Shown in pieces: positions 32,448-41,265 of a stretch of 64,000 nt of DNA. Numbering within the stretch: position 1 is the first letter of the stretch; each line of letters begins with the position of its first letter. The stretch spans positions 1 to 64,000 of the forward strand of contig URKJ01000023.1 of assembly GCA_900548385.1 (NCBI GenBank). Direction: 5' to 3'. This DNA comes from an uncultured bacterium. GTDB taxonomy: Bacteria; Verrucomicrobiota; Lentisphaeria; Victivallales; UBA1829. A program made the position numbers and the translations under genes. A model generated the notes under the pieces. That model did not search any database, was not told the DNA's origin, and worked only from the letters and a program-made list of their open reading frames with translations.

Positions 32448-34583
32448 TTATTTTGCTTCCGCCCAGTTGCGCCCTTCGGAGACCTCGGCGGTCAGCGGCA
32501 CCGAAAGCTGCATGGCATGTTCCATCTCCTCCCGGAGCAGACACCCCGTCCGTTCCGCCTCCGCAACGGGAGCCTCTATAATCAATTCGTCGTGAATCTG
32601 CAGGATCAGCTTCGCTTTCAGCCCTTCCCGGCGGAGACGGCGGAAAACGTTCACCATCGCAAGTTTGATGATGTCGGCGGAAGATCCCTGGATCGGAGCA
32701 TTCAGCGCCACGCGTTCCCCGAACGCCCGCACGTTGAATACAGGCGATTCCAACTCCGGCAGATAGCGGCGGCGTCCCATGATCGTTGAAACATACCCCT
32801 GCGCCTTCGCCGTCTTCACGATGGAATCCATGTAATTCCGCACACCGGAATACGTTGCAAAATACTGATTCATATAATCATCGGCTTCCTTGCGCGACAC
32901 CCCGATATCCTCCGCCAGCGCGAACCGGGAAATTCCGTACACGATCCCGAAATTAACCGCTTTTGCGCGGCGGCGCATCTCCGCCGTAACCTGTTCCGGC
33001 ACAACGCCGAATACCTGCGACGCCGTCACCGAATGAATATCGCTGCCGTGCCGGAACGCCCCGCACATTGCGGGATCGCCGGAAATATGCGCCAGCAACC
33101 GCAGTTCGATCTGCGAATAATCGGCGTCGATCAGCACATTCCCCGGCGCGGCGACAAACATCCGCCGGATCTCCGCCCCCAGCTCCGTCCGCACGGGAAT
33201 ATTCTGCAAATTCGGTTCCGTGGAACTTAAACGCCCGGTCGCCGTCACCATCATGTTGAAAGACGTGTGGATCCGTCCATCCGGCGCTATAACCGCCAAC
33301 AGGCCGTCCACATAAGTGGATTTCAGCTTCATCAGCTGACGGAACTCAATCACCGCCGGAATCACCGGATGTTTCTTCCGGAGAGTTTCCAGAACCTCGA
33401 TGTCGGTAGAATATCCGCTTTTGGTCTTCCGTCCCGCGGGGAGCGACAGCTTTTCAAACAGAATCTCGCCGAGCTGTTTTGTGGAATTGATATTGAATTC
33501 CTCGCCCGCAAGCTCGAAAACCCGCTTCTGAACCACTGCGATCTCTCCGGAGAGCCGTTCGCCGAACGCGATCAGCATCTCCCGGTCCACAGCCATTCCT
33601 GCATGTTCCATCTCCGCCAGCACTTCGCAAAGCGGCAGCTCCACGGTCTCAAAAAGTCTCAGCATCCCCGTCCGCTCCAGTTCCGCATGGAGAACCGGCA
33701 TCAGCTGTGCAAGAACAGCCGGAGTCTGCACGGTGTCCGGAACAGTCACGTTCAGCCATTTTTCCGCGATCTTTTCCAATGGAGGATTTCCCGCCAGAGA
33801 ATCCAGCAGATAGGCGGCAAGCGCGGTATCAAACACAAAATCACCAAAGCTCCGTCCGGCATCCGCCAGCCGGCGCATCAGCGGTTTGACATCATGCCCG
33901 ACCTTGCGGATCCCCGGTTTGCAATACTCCGCCAGGAACGATTCCCACGCAGCATCCTCAAAAGCGTCGAAACGGAAAACGATCCCCTCCACATATACGG
34001 ACCGGGATTCTGCGGAAAAAGCGGAATATTCCGCCTTGCGGCAGCGGTCCAGCAGAGAAGACGCCTCCGCCGGCTGCACCGGAACGGCGGTAAACGGAAC
34101 GGGCTTCGGCTTATCCGCTTTTCCTCCGGCAGACGCCCCCCGCCGTCTCGGCAGCTTCAACGCTTCCAGAGCGGAATAGACGGTCTGCATCTCCTGACGG
34201 ATCCGTTCGGGATCCCCGCCTGCACTCCGGATATTCTCCAGAACCCCGGCAAGAGCTTCCGCGTATTTATTCTTATATTTTTTGTTCAGATCTTTCCACG
34301 GGACGCCGCGGAACGCCTCCATGACCGTCCGGTCCAGCGGAAGCCTGCCCTGCATCAGAAGCACGGCAAGAATCGGATAACCGGAATAGCCCTGCCACCT
34401 GGATCCGTTGTCATCGGAGGTGTAGACTCCGTCTTTCCATTTCACATGATAAGTCTTCGTGCCGTCGGAGGAGACGACCTCCGCGGAAGATTCTTTCATC
34501 GCAACCCGTCCGTCGGCAATCGCCCCGTAGGCTTCGGGGATTTTCTCGATCGGCGGCAGTTTCCAGAAATCAGCGGTATCCAT
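32448..34583 (-). CDS. polA: DNA polymerase I lacking the 5' nuclease domain
   Basis: A 711-aa family A polymerase. The polymerase motifs are all present: A DADYSQIELRLLAHISGD, B RRRAKAVNFGIVYG, C LQIHDELIIE, and TATGRLSSTEPNLQNIPVR. Residues about 180-310 are a 3'-5' exonuclease-like fold without its acidic metal ligands, so probably inactive. The usual 290-residue 5' nuclease is missing. In its place is a roughly 150-residue N-terminal module (WKDGVYTSDDNGSRWQGYSGYPILAVLL, then PWKDLNKKYKNKYAEAL) that I do not recognise. The ATG at 34583 has an aaagga-type ribosome binding site, and no nuclease domain is encoded upstream. Primer removal would need a separate nuclease elsewhere. Confidence 0.93.
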   Translation of the reverse strand: MDTADFWKLPPIEKIPEAYGAIADGRVAMKESSAEVVSSDGTKTYHVKWKDGVYTSDDNGSRWQGYSGYPILAVLLMQGRLPLDRTVMEAFRGVPWKDLNKKYKNKYAEALAGVLENIRSAGGDPERIRQEMQTVYSALEALKLPRRRGASAGGKADKPKPVPFTAVPVQPAEASSLLDRCRKAEYSAFSAESRSVYVEGIVFRFDAFEDAAWESFLAEYCKPGIRKVGHDVKPLMRRLADAGRSFGDFVFDTALAAYLLDSLAGNPPLEKIAEKWLNVTVPDTVQTPAVLAQLMPVLHAELERTGMLRLFETVELPLCEVLAEMEHAGMAVDREMLIAFGERLSGEIAVVQKRVFELAGEEFNINSTKQLGEILFEKLSLPAGRKTKSGYSTDIEVLETLRKKHPVIPAVIEFRQLMKLKSTYVDGLLAVIAPDGRIHTSFNMMVTATGRLSSTEPNLQNIPVRTELGAEIRRMFVAAPGNVLIDADYSQIELRLLAHISGDPAMCGAFRHGSDIHSVTASQVFGVVPEQVTAEMRRRAKAVNFGIVYGISRFALAEDIGVSRKEADDYMNQYFATYSGVRNYMDSIVKTAKAQGYVSTIMGRRRYLPELESPVFNVRAFGERVALNAPIQGSSADIIKLAMVNVFRRLRREGLKAKLILQIHDELIIEAPVAEAERTGCLLREEMEHAMQLSVPLTAEVSEGRNWAEAK

Positions 34584-34675
34584 GGCAAATCAGTCCTTTC
34601 CTGTTTTTTCATCGGGAAAGTAACGTCTTTCTGCGAAAAAATCAAGCTAAATTTAAAATTTCTTTTTCCGACGAC

Positions 34676-34704
34676 TTGATTCCTGCCGGAAAAAATGGTA
34701 ATTT
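34676..34704 (+). promoter_or_regulatory. Promoter of the helix-turn-helix gene
   Basis: TTGATT (34676-34681), 17-nt spacer, TAATTT (34699-34704). Confidence 0.55.
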
Positions 34705-34735
34705 ATAGGAAAACATACCAGCAGGAGTGTCGAAA

Positions 34736-35104
34736 ATGAAATTGACAGACGACATCGTAAAAGCCCTTCACCGTTGTGTAACAGACGGTCATGAATCCGT
34801 CACGGAGTTTGCCCGTCTGGCAAACGTCAGTGCGGAAACTGTGAAAAAATATATGCGCAGAGAAACGGAATCCATCAAGGAAGAGACCTGGAACAAACTT
34901 CAGCCGCTCCTGAAACCCTATATGGGCAAGAAACCGCAGAAACAGGTCTCCCTCGGTTCCAAATATCTGGAACTCGACACCGATCAGCGGATTCTGCTTG
35001 ACACCTTTGCCGATCTTCCGGAAGAGGTGCGGAAAGAAAAACTGTTGGAATTCGTCGAACTCGCCAAAAAATACAACCGGGAAAAAGCGGAATCCGCTCT
35101 CTGA
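34736..35104 (+). CDS. Small helix-turn-helix protein (122 aa)
   Basis: The N-terminal half is a Cro/C1-like helix-turn-helix (SVTEFARLANVSAETVKKYMRRETESIKEETWNKL). The C-terminal half is helical and charged (LGSKYLELDTDQRILLDTFADLPEEVRKEKLLEFVELAKKY), likely for dimerisation. Start ATG 34736 is 8 nt after caggag; a GTG at 34727 overlaps the ribosome binding site and is unlikely. It is transcribed alone and followed by a terminator. Target unknown. Confidence 0.82.
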   Translation: MKLTDDIVKALHRCVTDGHESVTEFARLANVSAETVKKYMRRETESIKEETWNKLQPLLKPYMGKKPQKQVSLGSKYLELDTDQRILLDTFADLPEEVRKEKLLEFVELAKKYNREKAESAL

Positions 35105-35128
35105 TCCCGACTTACAGCCAGCATTGCC

Positions 35129-35160
35129 GCCGGTCATCTCCAAGTGACCGGCTTTTTTTT
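35129..35160 (+). terminator. Intrinsic terminator of the helix-turn-helix gene
   Basis: GCCGGTCA (35129-35136) pairs with TGACCGGC (35145-35152), followed by eight T. Confidence 0.92.
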
Positions 35161-35172
35161 GTCTTTTTCTGC

Positions 35173-35212
35173 TTGAAAATATAATAAAAAAGATGTATAG
35201 TAAATAATATTT
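35173..35212 (+). promoter_or_regulatory. Promoter and possible MarR operator of the MATE operon
   Basis: TTGAAA (35173-35178), 17-nt spacer, TATAGT (35196-35201). An inverted repeat AAATA-a-TATTT (35202-35212) covers the likely transcription start and is a candidate operator for the MarR protein encoded in the operon. Confidence 0.55.
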
Positions 35213-35233
35213 ATTAAATTGGAGGAATGTTTT

Positions 35234-36559
35234 ATGAGTCGGGACTTGAGCTTGTTTTTCAAGTACATCACCCCCTCAATGGCTGGAATGCTGATCGTGG
35301 GAACTTACAGCATCGTCGATACGATCTTTATCGGCAAGGCAATGGGAAAAAGCGGACTCGCCGCGGCGGCGGTCACATGGCCGCTGGTCATGCTGGTCAA
35401 TGCATTCGGCGATATGATCGGAACCGGAGCGGCGATCATCGTATCCCAATCACGGGGAGCGAATGATCCGGAACGGGCGCAAACCGCATTCGGCAGCATG
35501 ATCACGCTGCTGTTCTGCGCGGCGCTTCTCTTCTCCGGCGGCATCCTGCTGTTTCTCACACCGATCCTGCAGTTGATGGGTGCCGAAACGGAACTGCTTC
35601 CGGGTGCCCGCGAATATGCAATCCCGCTGATCGCAGGTGCTGCGGCACAGATGTTCGGAATGGGATGGATCGCTGTCATGCGCAATGACGGGCATCCCTT
35701 CGGCGCTATGTGGCTTGTGGTCATCGGGCTTCTGCTGAATATCCTGCTTGATTATCTGTTCATTTTCCCGCTCGGCCTCGGTCTCCGCGGCGCGGCGTTG
35801 GCGACGGTGCTTTCTCAAATCATCGTTTGTGCGGTCGGGATCTGCCACTTTCTTTCTTCCCGGACCGATCTGCGGTTCCGCAAACTGCGTCCGCAGAAAG
35901 AAATTTGCATCCGGATCTTTCAGAACGGCATTCCGACTCTCGGAAATCAGCTTGCAATCATCGCCATGTTGTTCCTGCACAACCTCCAGGCTCTGCGTTA
36001 CGGTGCGGTCAACGGACTCGCAGCCTATACGCTTGTTGCGACGATCGAATCCATGGGCTCCCTGCTGATGACCGGACTCTCCGCCGGAGTTCAGCCGCTC
36101 GTGGCCTATTTCTACGGCTCCGGAAAACACCGCCGCAAACGCCGGATCGGCAATTACGGCTACCTCAGCGCCCTGCTGTTCGGAATTCTGATGATGCTGC
36201 TCTCCATTTTCGGTGCGGGAATATTTCCCGGCTGGTTCGGATTGGAGGGCGATGTGGCGGCACTCGCCGGACACGGCCTGATCCTGAGCGCCCCCGCGTT
36301 TATTCTGCTCGGCGTGATCCGCGTGGCAGGTTATTATTTTCAGTCGACCGGTAAACTGCTCAAGGCATCCGCGCTGATTTATGGAGATTCTTTTGCCGCC
36401 CTGCCCTTGTGTCTGTTCCTTTTGCCGTTATATTATGGATTGAACGGAGTCTGGCTGGCAATGCCGGTTTCACGGCTCATTCTGTTTGTTCTGCTGTGCT
36501 GGTTCTGGTTTGGAGGAAAACAAAATGCCCAACGGCCAATCTCTGAAATATCTCAATGA
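35234..36559 (+). CDS. MATE family multidrug efflux transporter
   Basis: A 441-aa inner-membrane protein with twelve hydrophobic segments in two pseudo-repeats, fitting the MATE family (DinF/NorM-like). Typical pieces are ITPSMAGMLIVGTYSIVDTIFIGKAMG at the start and AAITVS-like GAAIIVSQSRGANDPERA in loop 2-3. It exports cationic compounds using Na+ or H+ gradients. Start ATG 35234 with ggagg upstream. Its 3' end overlaps the MarR gene by 35 nt, so the two are co-expressed. Confidence 0.95.
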   Translation: MSRDLSLFFKYITPSMAGMLIVGTYSIVDTIFIGKAMGKSGLAAAAVTWPLVMLVNAFGDMIGTGAAIIVSQSRGANDPERAQTAFGSMITLLFCAALLFSGGILLFLTPILQLMGAETELLPGAREYAIPLIAGAAAQMFGMGWIAVMRNDGHPFGAMWLVVIGLLLNILLDYLFIFPLGLGLRGAALATVLSQIIVCAVGICHFLSSRTDLRFRKLRPQKEICIRIFQNGIPTLGNQLAIIAMLFLHNLQALRYGAVNGLAAYTLVATIESMGSLLMTGLSAGVQPLVAYFYGSGKHRRKRRIGNYGYLSALLFGILMMLLSIFGAGIFPGWFGLEGDVAALAGHGLILSAPAFILLGVIRVAGYYFQSTGKLLKASALIYGDSFAALPLCLFLLPLYYGLNGVWLAMPVSRLILFVLLCWFWFGGKQNAQRPISEISQ

Positions 36560-36974
36560 ATGGACCGAACTCTGGCGTCTGACGGATACGCTTTACGACC
36601 GTCAGCTCAAACGCTGGGGGCTGAGCCTGAACGCCTATTTCGTCCTCTGCCTGCTGCTGGACACACCCGAAGGTGTGGAACCGACGGTCATCGCGGACAA
36701 AGTCAGCATTCTCCGCCAGTCCGTAACCGTTCTTCTCAACGATTTTGAAAAACGGAAATTGATCGTCCGGAAAGAATCCAAAGAAGATCACCGGCGGAAG
36801 AAGATTCTTTTCACCCCGGGCGGACGCAAATTCGCGGAAAAGGTCTGCGGAGAAATTACGGAAATCGAACTTGAAGCGATTGCCGGAATTCCGCAGGAAC
36901 TGCAGCATGCCACTCTGGAAATGGCACGGACATTTTATCTGCGCTTCAAGGCCATTACGGAGAACAGAGCATGA
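36525..36974 (+). CDS. MarR family transcriptional regulator
   Basis: A 149-aa winged-helix regulator (GVEPTVIADKVSILRQSVTVLLNDFEKRKLIVRKESKEDHRRKKILFTPGG is the DNA-binding core and wing). It starts inside the end of the MATE gene (ggagg before ATG 36525) and overlaps the next gene by 4 nt. It very probably controls this operon, perhaps through the inverted repeat at 35202-35212. Confidence 0.92.
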   Translation: MPNGQSLKYLNEWTELWRLTDTLYDRQLKRWGLSLNAYFVLCLLLDTPEGVEPTVIADKVSILRQSVTVLLNDFEKRKLIVRKESKEDHRRKKILFTPGGRKFAEKVCGEITEIELEAIAGIPQELQHATLEMARTFYLRFKAITENRA

Positions 36975-37834
36975 ATCTGCGCGAACCGCTGTTCCGTCCG
37001 CCGGCAGAAGCGGACAGTCTGATCTTTCAGGCGGCATACGGTTGTCCGCATAACTCCTGCCGGTTCTGCGGAATGTACAAAACTGTGCGCTATGAGCCGA
37101 AAGCTCCTGCTGAAATCGCTGCGGAAATCCGTCAGGCAGGCACGGAATATCCCGGCACCAGCCGCGTTTTTCTCGCCGACGGCGACATCATGCACCTCCC
37201 CGTGGAGCATCTGCGCACAATTCTGGCGGAACTGAACAGAGCATTTCCCCGGCTTGCGCGCGTCAACTGTTATGCAAACGGAAGTTCCATTCTTGCCAAA
37301 ACCCCGGAAGAACTGGCAGACCTGAAACGGCTCAAGCTCAGTACGCTCTATATGGGACTCGAAAGCGGCAGTCAGCGCGTTCTCGACCGTTTCGGGAAAA
37401 CGGAACAGGCGGATCAGATGGTATCGGCAGTGAAACGCGCTCAGGAAAACGGTTTGAAATGTTCCGTCATGATCCTGATCGGTCTTGGCGGAAGAGAACT
37501 GCGGCATGAGCATATCGCCTGCACCGCCGCCGCTCTGAATCTGATGAAACCGGATCTGCTGTCGGCTCTCCGCTTCATCCCGATCCCCGGACTCGCTTTG
37601 CCGGATGGTTATACGCCGGTCACGGAATATGAAGCAGTGGAAGAACTGCGCAGAATCATCGACGGGCTGGAACTGGAACGAACCGTATTCCGTGCGAACC
37701 ACACATCCAATCCGCTTCCTCTTGCCGGACGCCTTCCGCACGACAAACAGCGTCTGCTCGCGGAACTGACCCGCGAGCTTTCTTCCGGAATGCTGGACCG
37801 GAACGGTCCCGGTGCAATGCCGCTGTACCTGTAA
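36971..37834 (+). CDS. Radical SAM protein
   Basis: A 287-aa radical SAM protein with the cluster motif CPHNSCRFCGMY and typical core pieces (RVFLADGDIMHLP, STLYMGLESGSQRVLDRFGK). It resembles the B12-free Elp3/HemN-like small group often annotated only as radical SAM. It is coupled to the MarR gene (ATGA overlap) as the third gene of the MATE operon. Substrate unknown. Confidence 0.9.
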   Translation: MNLREPLFRPPAEADSLIFQAAYGCPHNSCRFCGMYKTVRYEPKAPAEIAAEIRQAGTEYPGTSRVFLADGDIMHLPVEHLRTILAELNRAFPRLARVNCYANGSSILAKTPEELADLKRLKLSTLYMGLESGSQRVLDRFGKTEQADQMVSAVKRAQENGLKCSVMILIGLGGRELRHEHIACTAAALNLMKPDLLSALRFIPIPGLALPDGYTPVTEYEAVEELRRIIDGLELERTVFRANHTSNPLPLAGRLPHDKQRLLAELTRELSSGMLDRNGPGAMPLYL

Positions 37835-37843
37835 GCCGCCGGA

Positions 37844-38650
37844 TCAGCGGTAGCGGTACTGCGGCTGCTGAATGCGCTGCATCTTCGGCTCTTCAAGACC
37901 GAGAGCGTACCACAGCTCGCCGAGCCCGGCATTGGAAAACTGTTTGATCCTGCCGTTGGCAAGAGCTTCCCAGTTACGGATCAGAGTCTCGTTATCCGTT
38001 TTCTTTTTCGCTCCGGCAAGAACGGCAAGCGCTTCGTCGTTCCTGCCTTTTTTCAACAGCATCCACGCATAGAGCGAACACGGCAGAACACACGCATCTT
38101 TCTTCAGCGTTGCGCCTTTCTTACGGAAAAACTTGTCGAGGCCCGGATCATCGTTCTTATACATGCGGACCATTTTCATTGCGACCGCCTGCGGTTCCAG
38201 AAACATGCACTTCGGCAGCAGTTCATCGACCACATCAAACCGCTTGAGCTGATAATTGAACGCCATTTTCATGGTGTTGATCTGTTTTTCAAGAAAGAAA
38301 TTCCAGCGGTAAAGCGGTTTGAACACCTCGCACGCGGCAAGAGCGCGTTCAATCCCCGCGGTCTGCTCCCGCTCCAGCTGCTGAAGCATCAGCTTCTGAC
38401 TTCCCATCGGACGGCGCATGAAATGCTGCTGCTTCGCCTCAATCCGGCGCTGAACATCCACCATGATTTCCTGAATCTGCAAATTGCGTTTGTTGACCGC
38501 CCGGCGGATCAGCAGAGCCGCCGCGAGCTGAAACAGAAACATGGCGATCAAAGTACAGGCAATCGCCCAGCCGTTATGGAAACCGGCGCCGAAACGGGTC
38601 GCCGCAAATACACAAACGCCCAGCGTAAGAGACAGAAGCATCGTCAGCAT
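37844..38650 (-). CDS. Uncharacterised membrane-anchored protein (268 aa)
   Basis: Two N-terminal transmembrane segments (about residues 2-18 and 27-48) are followed by a cytoplasmic helical region of about 215 residues. The helices resemble TPR-like repeats (LPCSLYAWMLLKKGRNDEALAVLAGAKKKTDNETLIRNWEALANGR) and may mediate protein contacts. Not recognised. A plausible promoter (TTGCAT, 17 nt, TATTTT on the minus strand) lies in the upstream gap, which otherwise holds nothing. Confidence 0.8.
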   Translation of the reverse strand: MLTMLLSLTLGVCVFAATRFGAGFHNGWAIACTLIAMFLFQLAAALLIRRAVNKRNLQIQEIMVDVQRRIEAKQQHFMRRPMGSQKLMLQQLEREQTAGIERALAACEVFKPLYRWNFFLEKQINTMKMAFNYQLKRFDVVDELLPKCMFLEPQAVAMKMVRMYKNDDPGLDKFFRKKGATLKKDACVLPCSLYAWMLLKKGRNDEALAVLAGAKKKTDNETLIRNWEALANGRIKQFSNAGLGELWYALGLEEPKMQRIQQPQYRYR

Positions 38651-38801
38651 GACTGAAAAAATCCTTATTTCAAGTTGTTATTTCGTACTTCTTTATAAAA
38701 TACACTCAATATCACGGTTATGCAATCGGAAAAACAAAATTTTTCCAAACAGCATGGTTTTCCGGAGCGGAAAGCGGCGGTCATCTCCGCTTCCCGTATT
38801 T

Positions 38802-39137
38802 TTATTGCTCCCTCATCCAGAAGCCCCAGAGGGTGTCCTCAAAACGGAACGAGCCCAGCAGGAGCATATCGGACATATACCGGATGTTCATTTCCGCAAC
38901 GACCGTCTCCTCCGACGAATCGGGAAATGCGGAAAAATAATAAGTCACCTCTTTTTCATCCGGAGCTCCGGCAAGCGGAATGCAAATGACTCCGCCGCCG
39001 GAATCGCAGCATCCGGTCGGGCGCATCGGCGCGCCGGAACGGGCGGTACACGCCTTTGCGACCACATCCCCCGCGTGCCGCGGATCGAACACGATGTCAA
39101 CGATGTTCAGTTTGACAATTCGCAGCAATGTATTCAT
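38802..39137 (-). CDS. Uncharacterised 111-aa protein downstream of the pyrophosphorylase
   Basis: Starts at ATG 39137, 4 nt after the upstream stop, so it is the second gene of that operon. A small alpha/beta protein (MNTLLRIVKLNIVDIVFDP) with a CCDSGGG stretch and a C-terminal SDMLLLGSFRFEDTLWGFWM segment. Not recognised. Confidence 0.65.
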   Translation of the reverse strand: MNTLLRIVKLNIVDIVFDPRHAGDVVAKACTARSGAPMRPTGCCDSGGGVICIPLAGAPDEKEVTYYFSAFPDSSEETVVAEMNIRYMSDMLLLGSFRFEDTLWGFWMREQ

Positions 39138-39141
39138 CGAC

Positions 39142-40557
39142 TCATCCGTAAGCCGTGCTTGAATTGCGTTCGGGAGCCTGTGCCGGATTGGACTTGAAGA
39201 ATTCCACAGCGTCGGCGTCGTCAAACACTCTGCGCGGCGAAAGTTCCACAATGCAGTCCGGAGAACCGTCGGCTTTGCGCGGGATACGAATCCCGGCAAG
39301 TTCCATACGGCGGGCGTCGCGGGCGCAAAGCATCTCACGGCAGGACTCCGCGGAATCGACTCCGGTGGCGTTTTTCGTCGGAGCGAAACACTCTTTGCGG
39401 TCGGCTTCCAGAATGATCGTCGAGGACGCAAGCGGAAGAGCGTCGAAAATGAACGACTCCAGTTTGACCGCGTTCGGCGCTTCCGGCTTCACTTCCACGC
39501 CGTCGGCGTTGACATAAGCAACTTTCTTGTCGGCGCGGTGCCACGGGAGCTCCAGCTTTCCGCCGGCGGTCAGGCGCTCGACAAACGAACGGCTGATCAC
39601 ATGAATTGCGGGACTTCCGGCAATGAAATCAAGTTTGCCGTTGGTCGTGCGTTCGGCAAGTTCTTTCGGCATGTCGCTGTATTCAATGATCTGCAGTTTG
39701 CCGCCGGTCACACAGAAATTGCCGAGTTTTTCAAACGCATTGGTCTTGGAAAGCATAATGCTGCTCATTTCCGAATTTTCCATCGCATGCAGCCCCAGCA
39801 TCAGCGGATTGGATACAGGAACCAGCGGATTGTCCACCTGGAAATAGGAAATGTATTCCACTCCGAGCTTCTTCATCAGGTCGAGACATCCCCACTTGCG
39901 GAGCGCGAGCAGCGTGCCGCCGTGCCCGTCGGGCGTCAACGCAATGGAATCTCCGGCGGACATCAGAACCTTGCCGGAGTAGTCAATCGCCGGCATGAAT
40001 CCCTGCGTGAAGAAATGAACGGTATCTTCGGGCAGGCCGAAAAACGCATGACTCCGGAAGAAATCGCGGGTCGCCTTGTCATTGAGTTCACTGGTCATGA
40101 TGAACCAGTGAATGCGGCTGCCGTATTTTTCGGATACGCGGGCGAGACTTTCCGCGAAATACTGGAACAGGGTCTTGTGCAGAACCGGTGTAATCGGATA
40201 CGTTCCCTTCGGGCCGTCGAAGCCGAGACGCGTCCCCTGTCCGCCGGCGACCGTCAGAGCGGCGGTCTTGCCCGCCCGGATCAGTTCCACGCCTTTTTCA
40301 AACGCCTTTTTATACAGTTCCTCCTGTTCCGCACCGTTCGGAACGAGCGGGAAATAAGACGCGGGAGCGAGATCGGCAGGGATCGTTGTGACAGGCTTCT
40401 GCATCACATATTCACGGATCAGCCGGGAAAGTTCTTCCCAGTCGATCGCCTCGATCTGCTTTTCCAGTTTCTCCCGTGCCGCCCCGGACAGTTTGTTCAG
40501 CGCTTCAAGAAGGTGTTCCTGATTGTTGTTTTTCAGTGTTTCGGCGATGTTCTGCAT
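39142..40557 (-). CDS. UDP-sugar pyrophosphorylase (UDPGP type 1 family)
   Basis: A 471-aa nucleotidyltransferase forming UDP-GlcNAc, UDP-Glc or a related UDP-sugar from UTP and sugar 1-phosphate. The nucleotide-binding signature is LTVAGGQGTRLGFDGPKGTYPI, followed by FIMTSELND, DGHGGTLLALRKWG and FQVDNPLVPVSNPLMLG. The last is closest to eukaryote-like UDP-N-acetylglucosamine pyrophosphorylases (AGX/UAP). It feeds cell-wall or polysaccharide precursor synthesis. First gene of a two-gene operon. Confidence 0.92.
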   Translation of the reverse strand: MQNIAETLKNNNQEHLLEALNKLSGAAREKLEKQIEAIDWEELSRLIREYVMQKPVTTIPADLAPASYFPLVPNGAEQEELYKKAFEKGVELIRAGKTAALTVAGGQGTRLGFDGPKGTYPITPVLHKTLFQYFAESLARVSEKYGSRIHWFIMTSELNDKATRDFFRSHAFFGLPEDTVHFFTQGFMPAIDYSGKVLMSAGDSIALTPDGHGGTLLALRKWGCLDLMKKLGVEYISYFQVDNPLVPVSNPLMLGLHAMENSEMSSIMLSKTNAFEKLGNFCVTGGKLQIIEYSDMPKELAERTTNGKLDFIAGSPAIHVISRSFVERLTAGGKLELPWHRADKKVAYVNADGVEVKPEAPNAVKLESFIFDALPLASSTIILEADRKECFAPTKNATGVDSAESCREMLCARDARRMELAGIRIPRKADGSPDCIVELSPRRVFDDADAVEFFKSNPAQAPERNSSTAYG

Positions 40558-40589
40558 CTTGCATTCTCCTTCGGATATTATAATGATCG

Positions 40590-41030
40590 TTATTGTTTTC
40601 CAGTGCTTCCGAATCCGCCGCTGCCGCGCCCCGTTTCGGAAAGGCGGGCGGCGGGCTCCAGATGAACGTCCGCCAGTTTCGCGATGACCATTTGCGAAAT
40701 ACGGTCGCCGCGGCGGATCTCAAACGGGCGGTCGCTGAAATTAAACAGAATGGACCCGACCTCTCCGCGGTATCCGGCGTCGATCGTTCCGGGGCCATTC
40801 AGAACGCCGATCCCGGATTTCAGGGCAAGGCCGCTGCGGGGACGAACCTGAGCTTCATATCCAGGCGGCAGCTCAATCACGAGCCCGGTCGGAACCAGCG
40901 CGACTTTACCCGGTTCGATGGTCATATCGGCCCGCGAACGCAAATCGTACGCGGCATCGTCAGCATGCGCCTTGGCGGGGACCAGGTCGTCACACCCCTC
41001 CAGCATTTTGAATCGTATCGCCACACTCAT
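40590..41030 (-). CDS. dut: dUTP diphosphatase
   Basis: A 146-aa trimeric dUTPase keeping uracil out of DNA. The five family motifs are visible: AAYDLRS, PRSGLALKSGI, GTIDAGYRGEV, RGDRISQMVI and the C-terminal RGSGGFGSTG. Start ATG 41030. It is divergent from a uracil-DNA glycosylase gene, a functionally matched pair. Confidence 0.98.
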   Translation of the reverse strand: MSVAIRFKMLEGCDDLVPAKAHADDAAYDLRSRADMTIEPGKVALVPTGLVIELPPGYEAQVRPRSGLALKSGIGVLNGPGTIDAGYRGEVGSILFNFSDRPFEIRRGDRISQMVIAKLADVHLEPAARLSETGRGSGGFGSTGKQ

Positions 41031-41208
41031 ATCCGCTCCCTGATGGTTTCGGGTAAAAAAACAGACCGCCGCGACGAAGTCCGCAGAAGTTCTGAATTGC
41101 GGTAATTTAGCACAAAAACCGGAAAAATGCAAGATTTCCCGCAAACACTCTCCGGGAAACGTTCCTCCATGCAAACAGAGATTTTTCTCTTTTTTTTCAA
41201 TTTTTTTC

Positions 41209-41236
41209 TTGAAAGTTGAGCGGAAACGAATACATT
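41209..41236 (+). promoter_or_regulatory. Promoter of the uracil-DNA glycosylase gene
   Basis: TTGAAA (41209-41214), 16-nt spacer, TACATT (41231-41236). Confidence 0.5.
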
Positions 41237-41265
41237 GTTACAGAAATCATTACTTTGGAGCAGCA

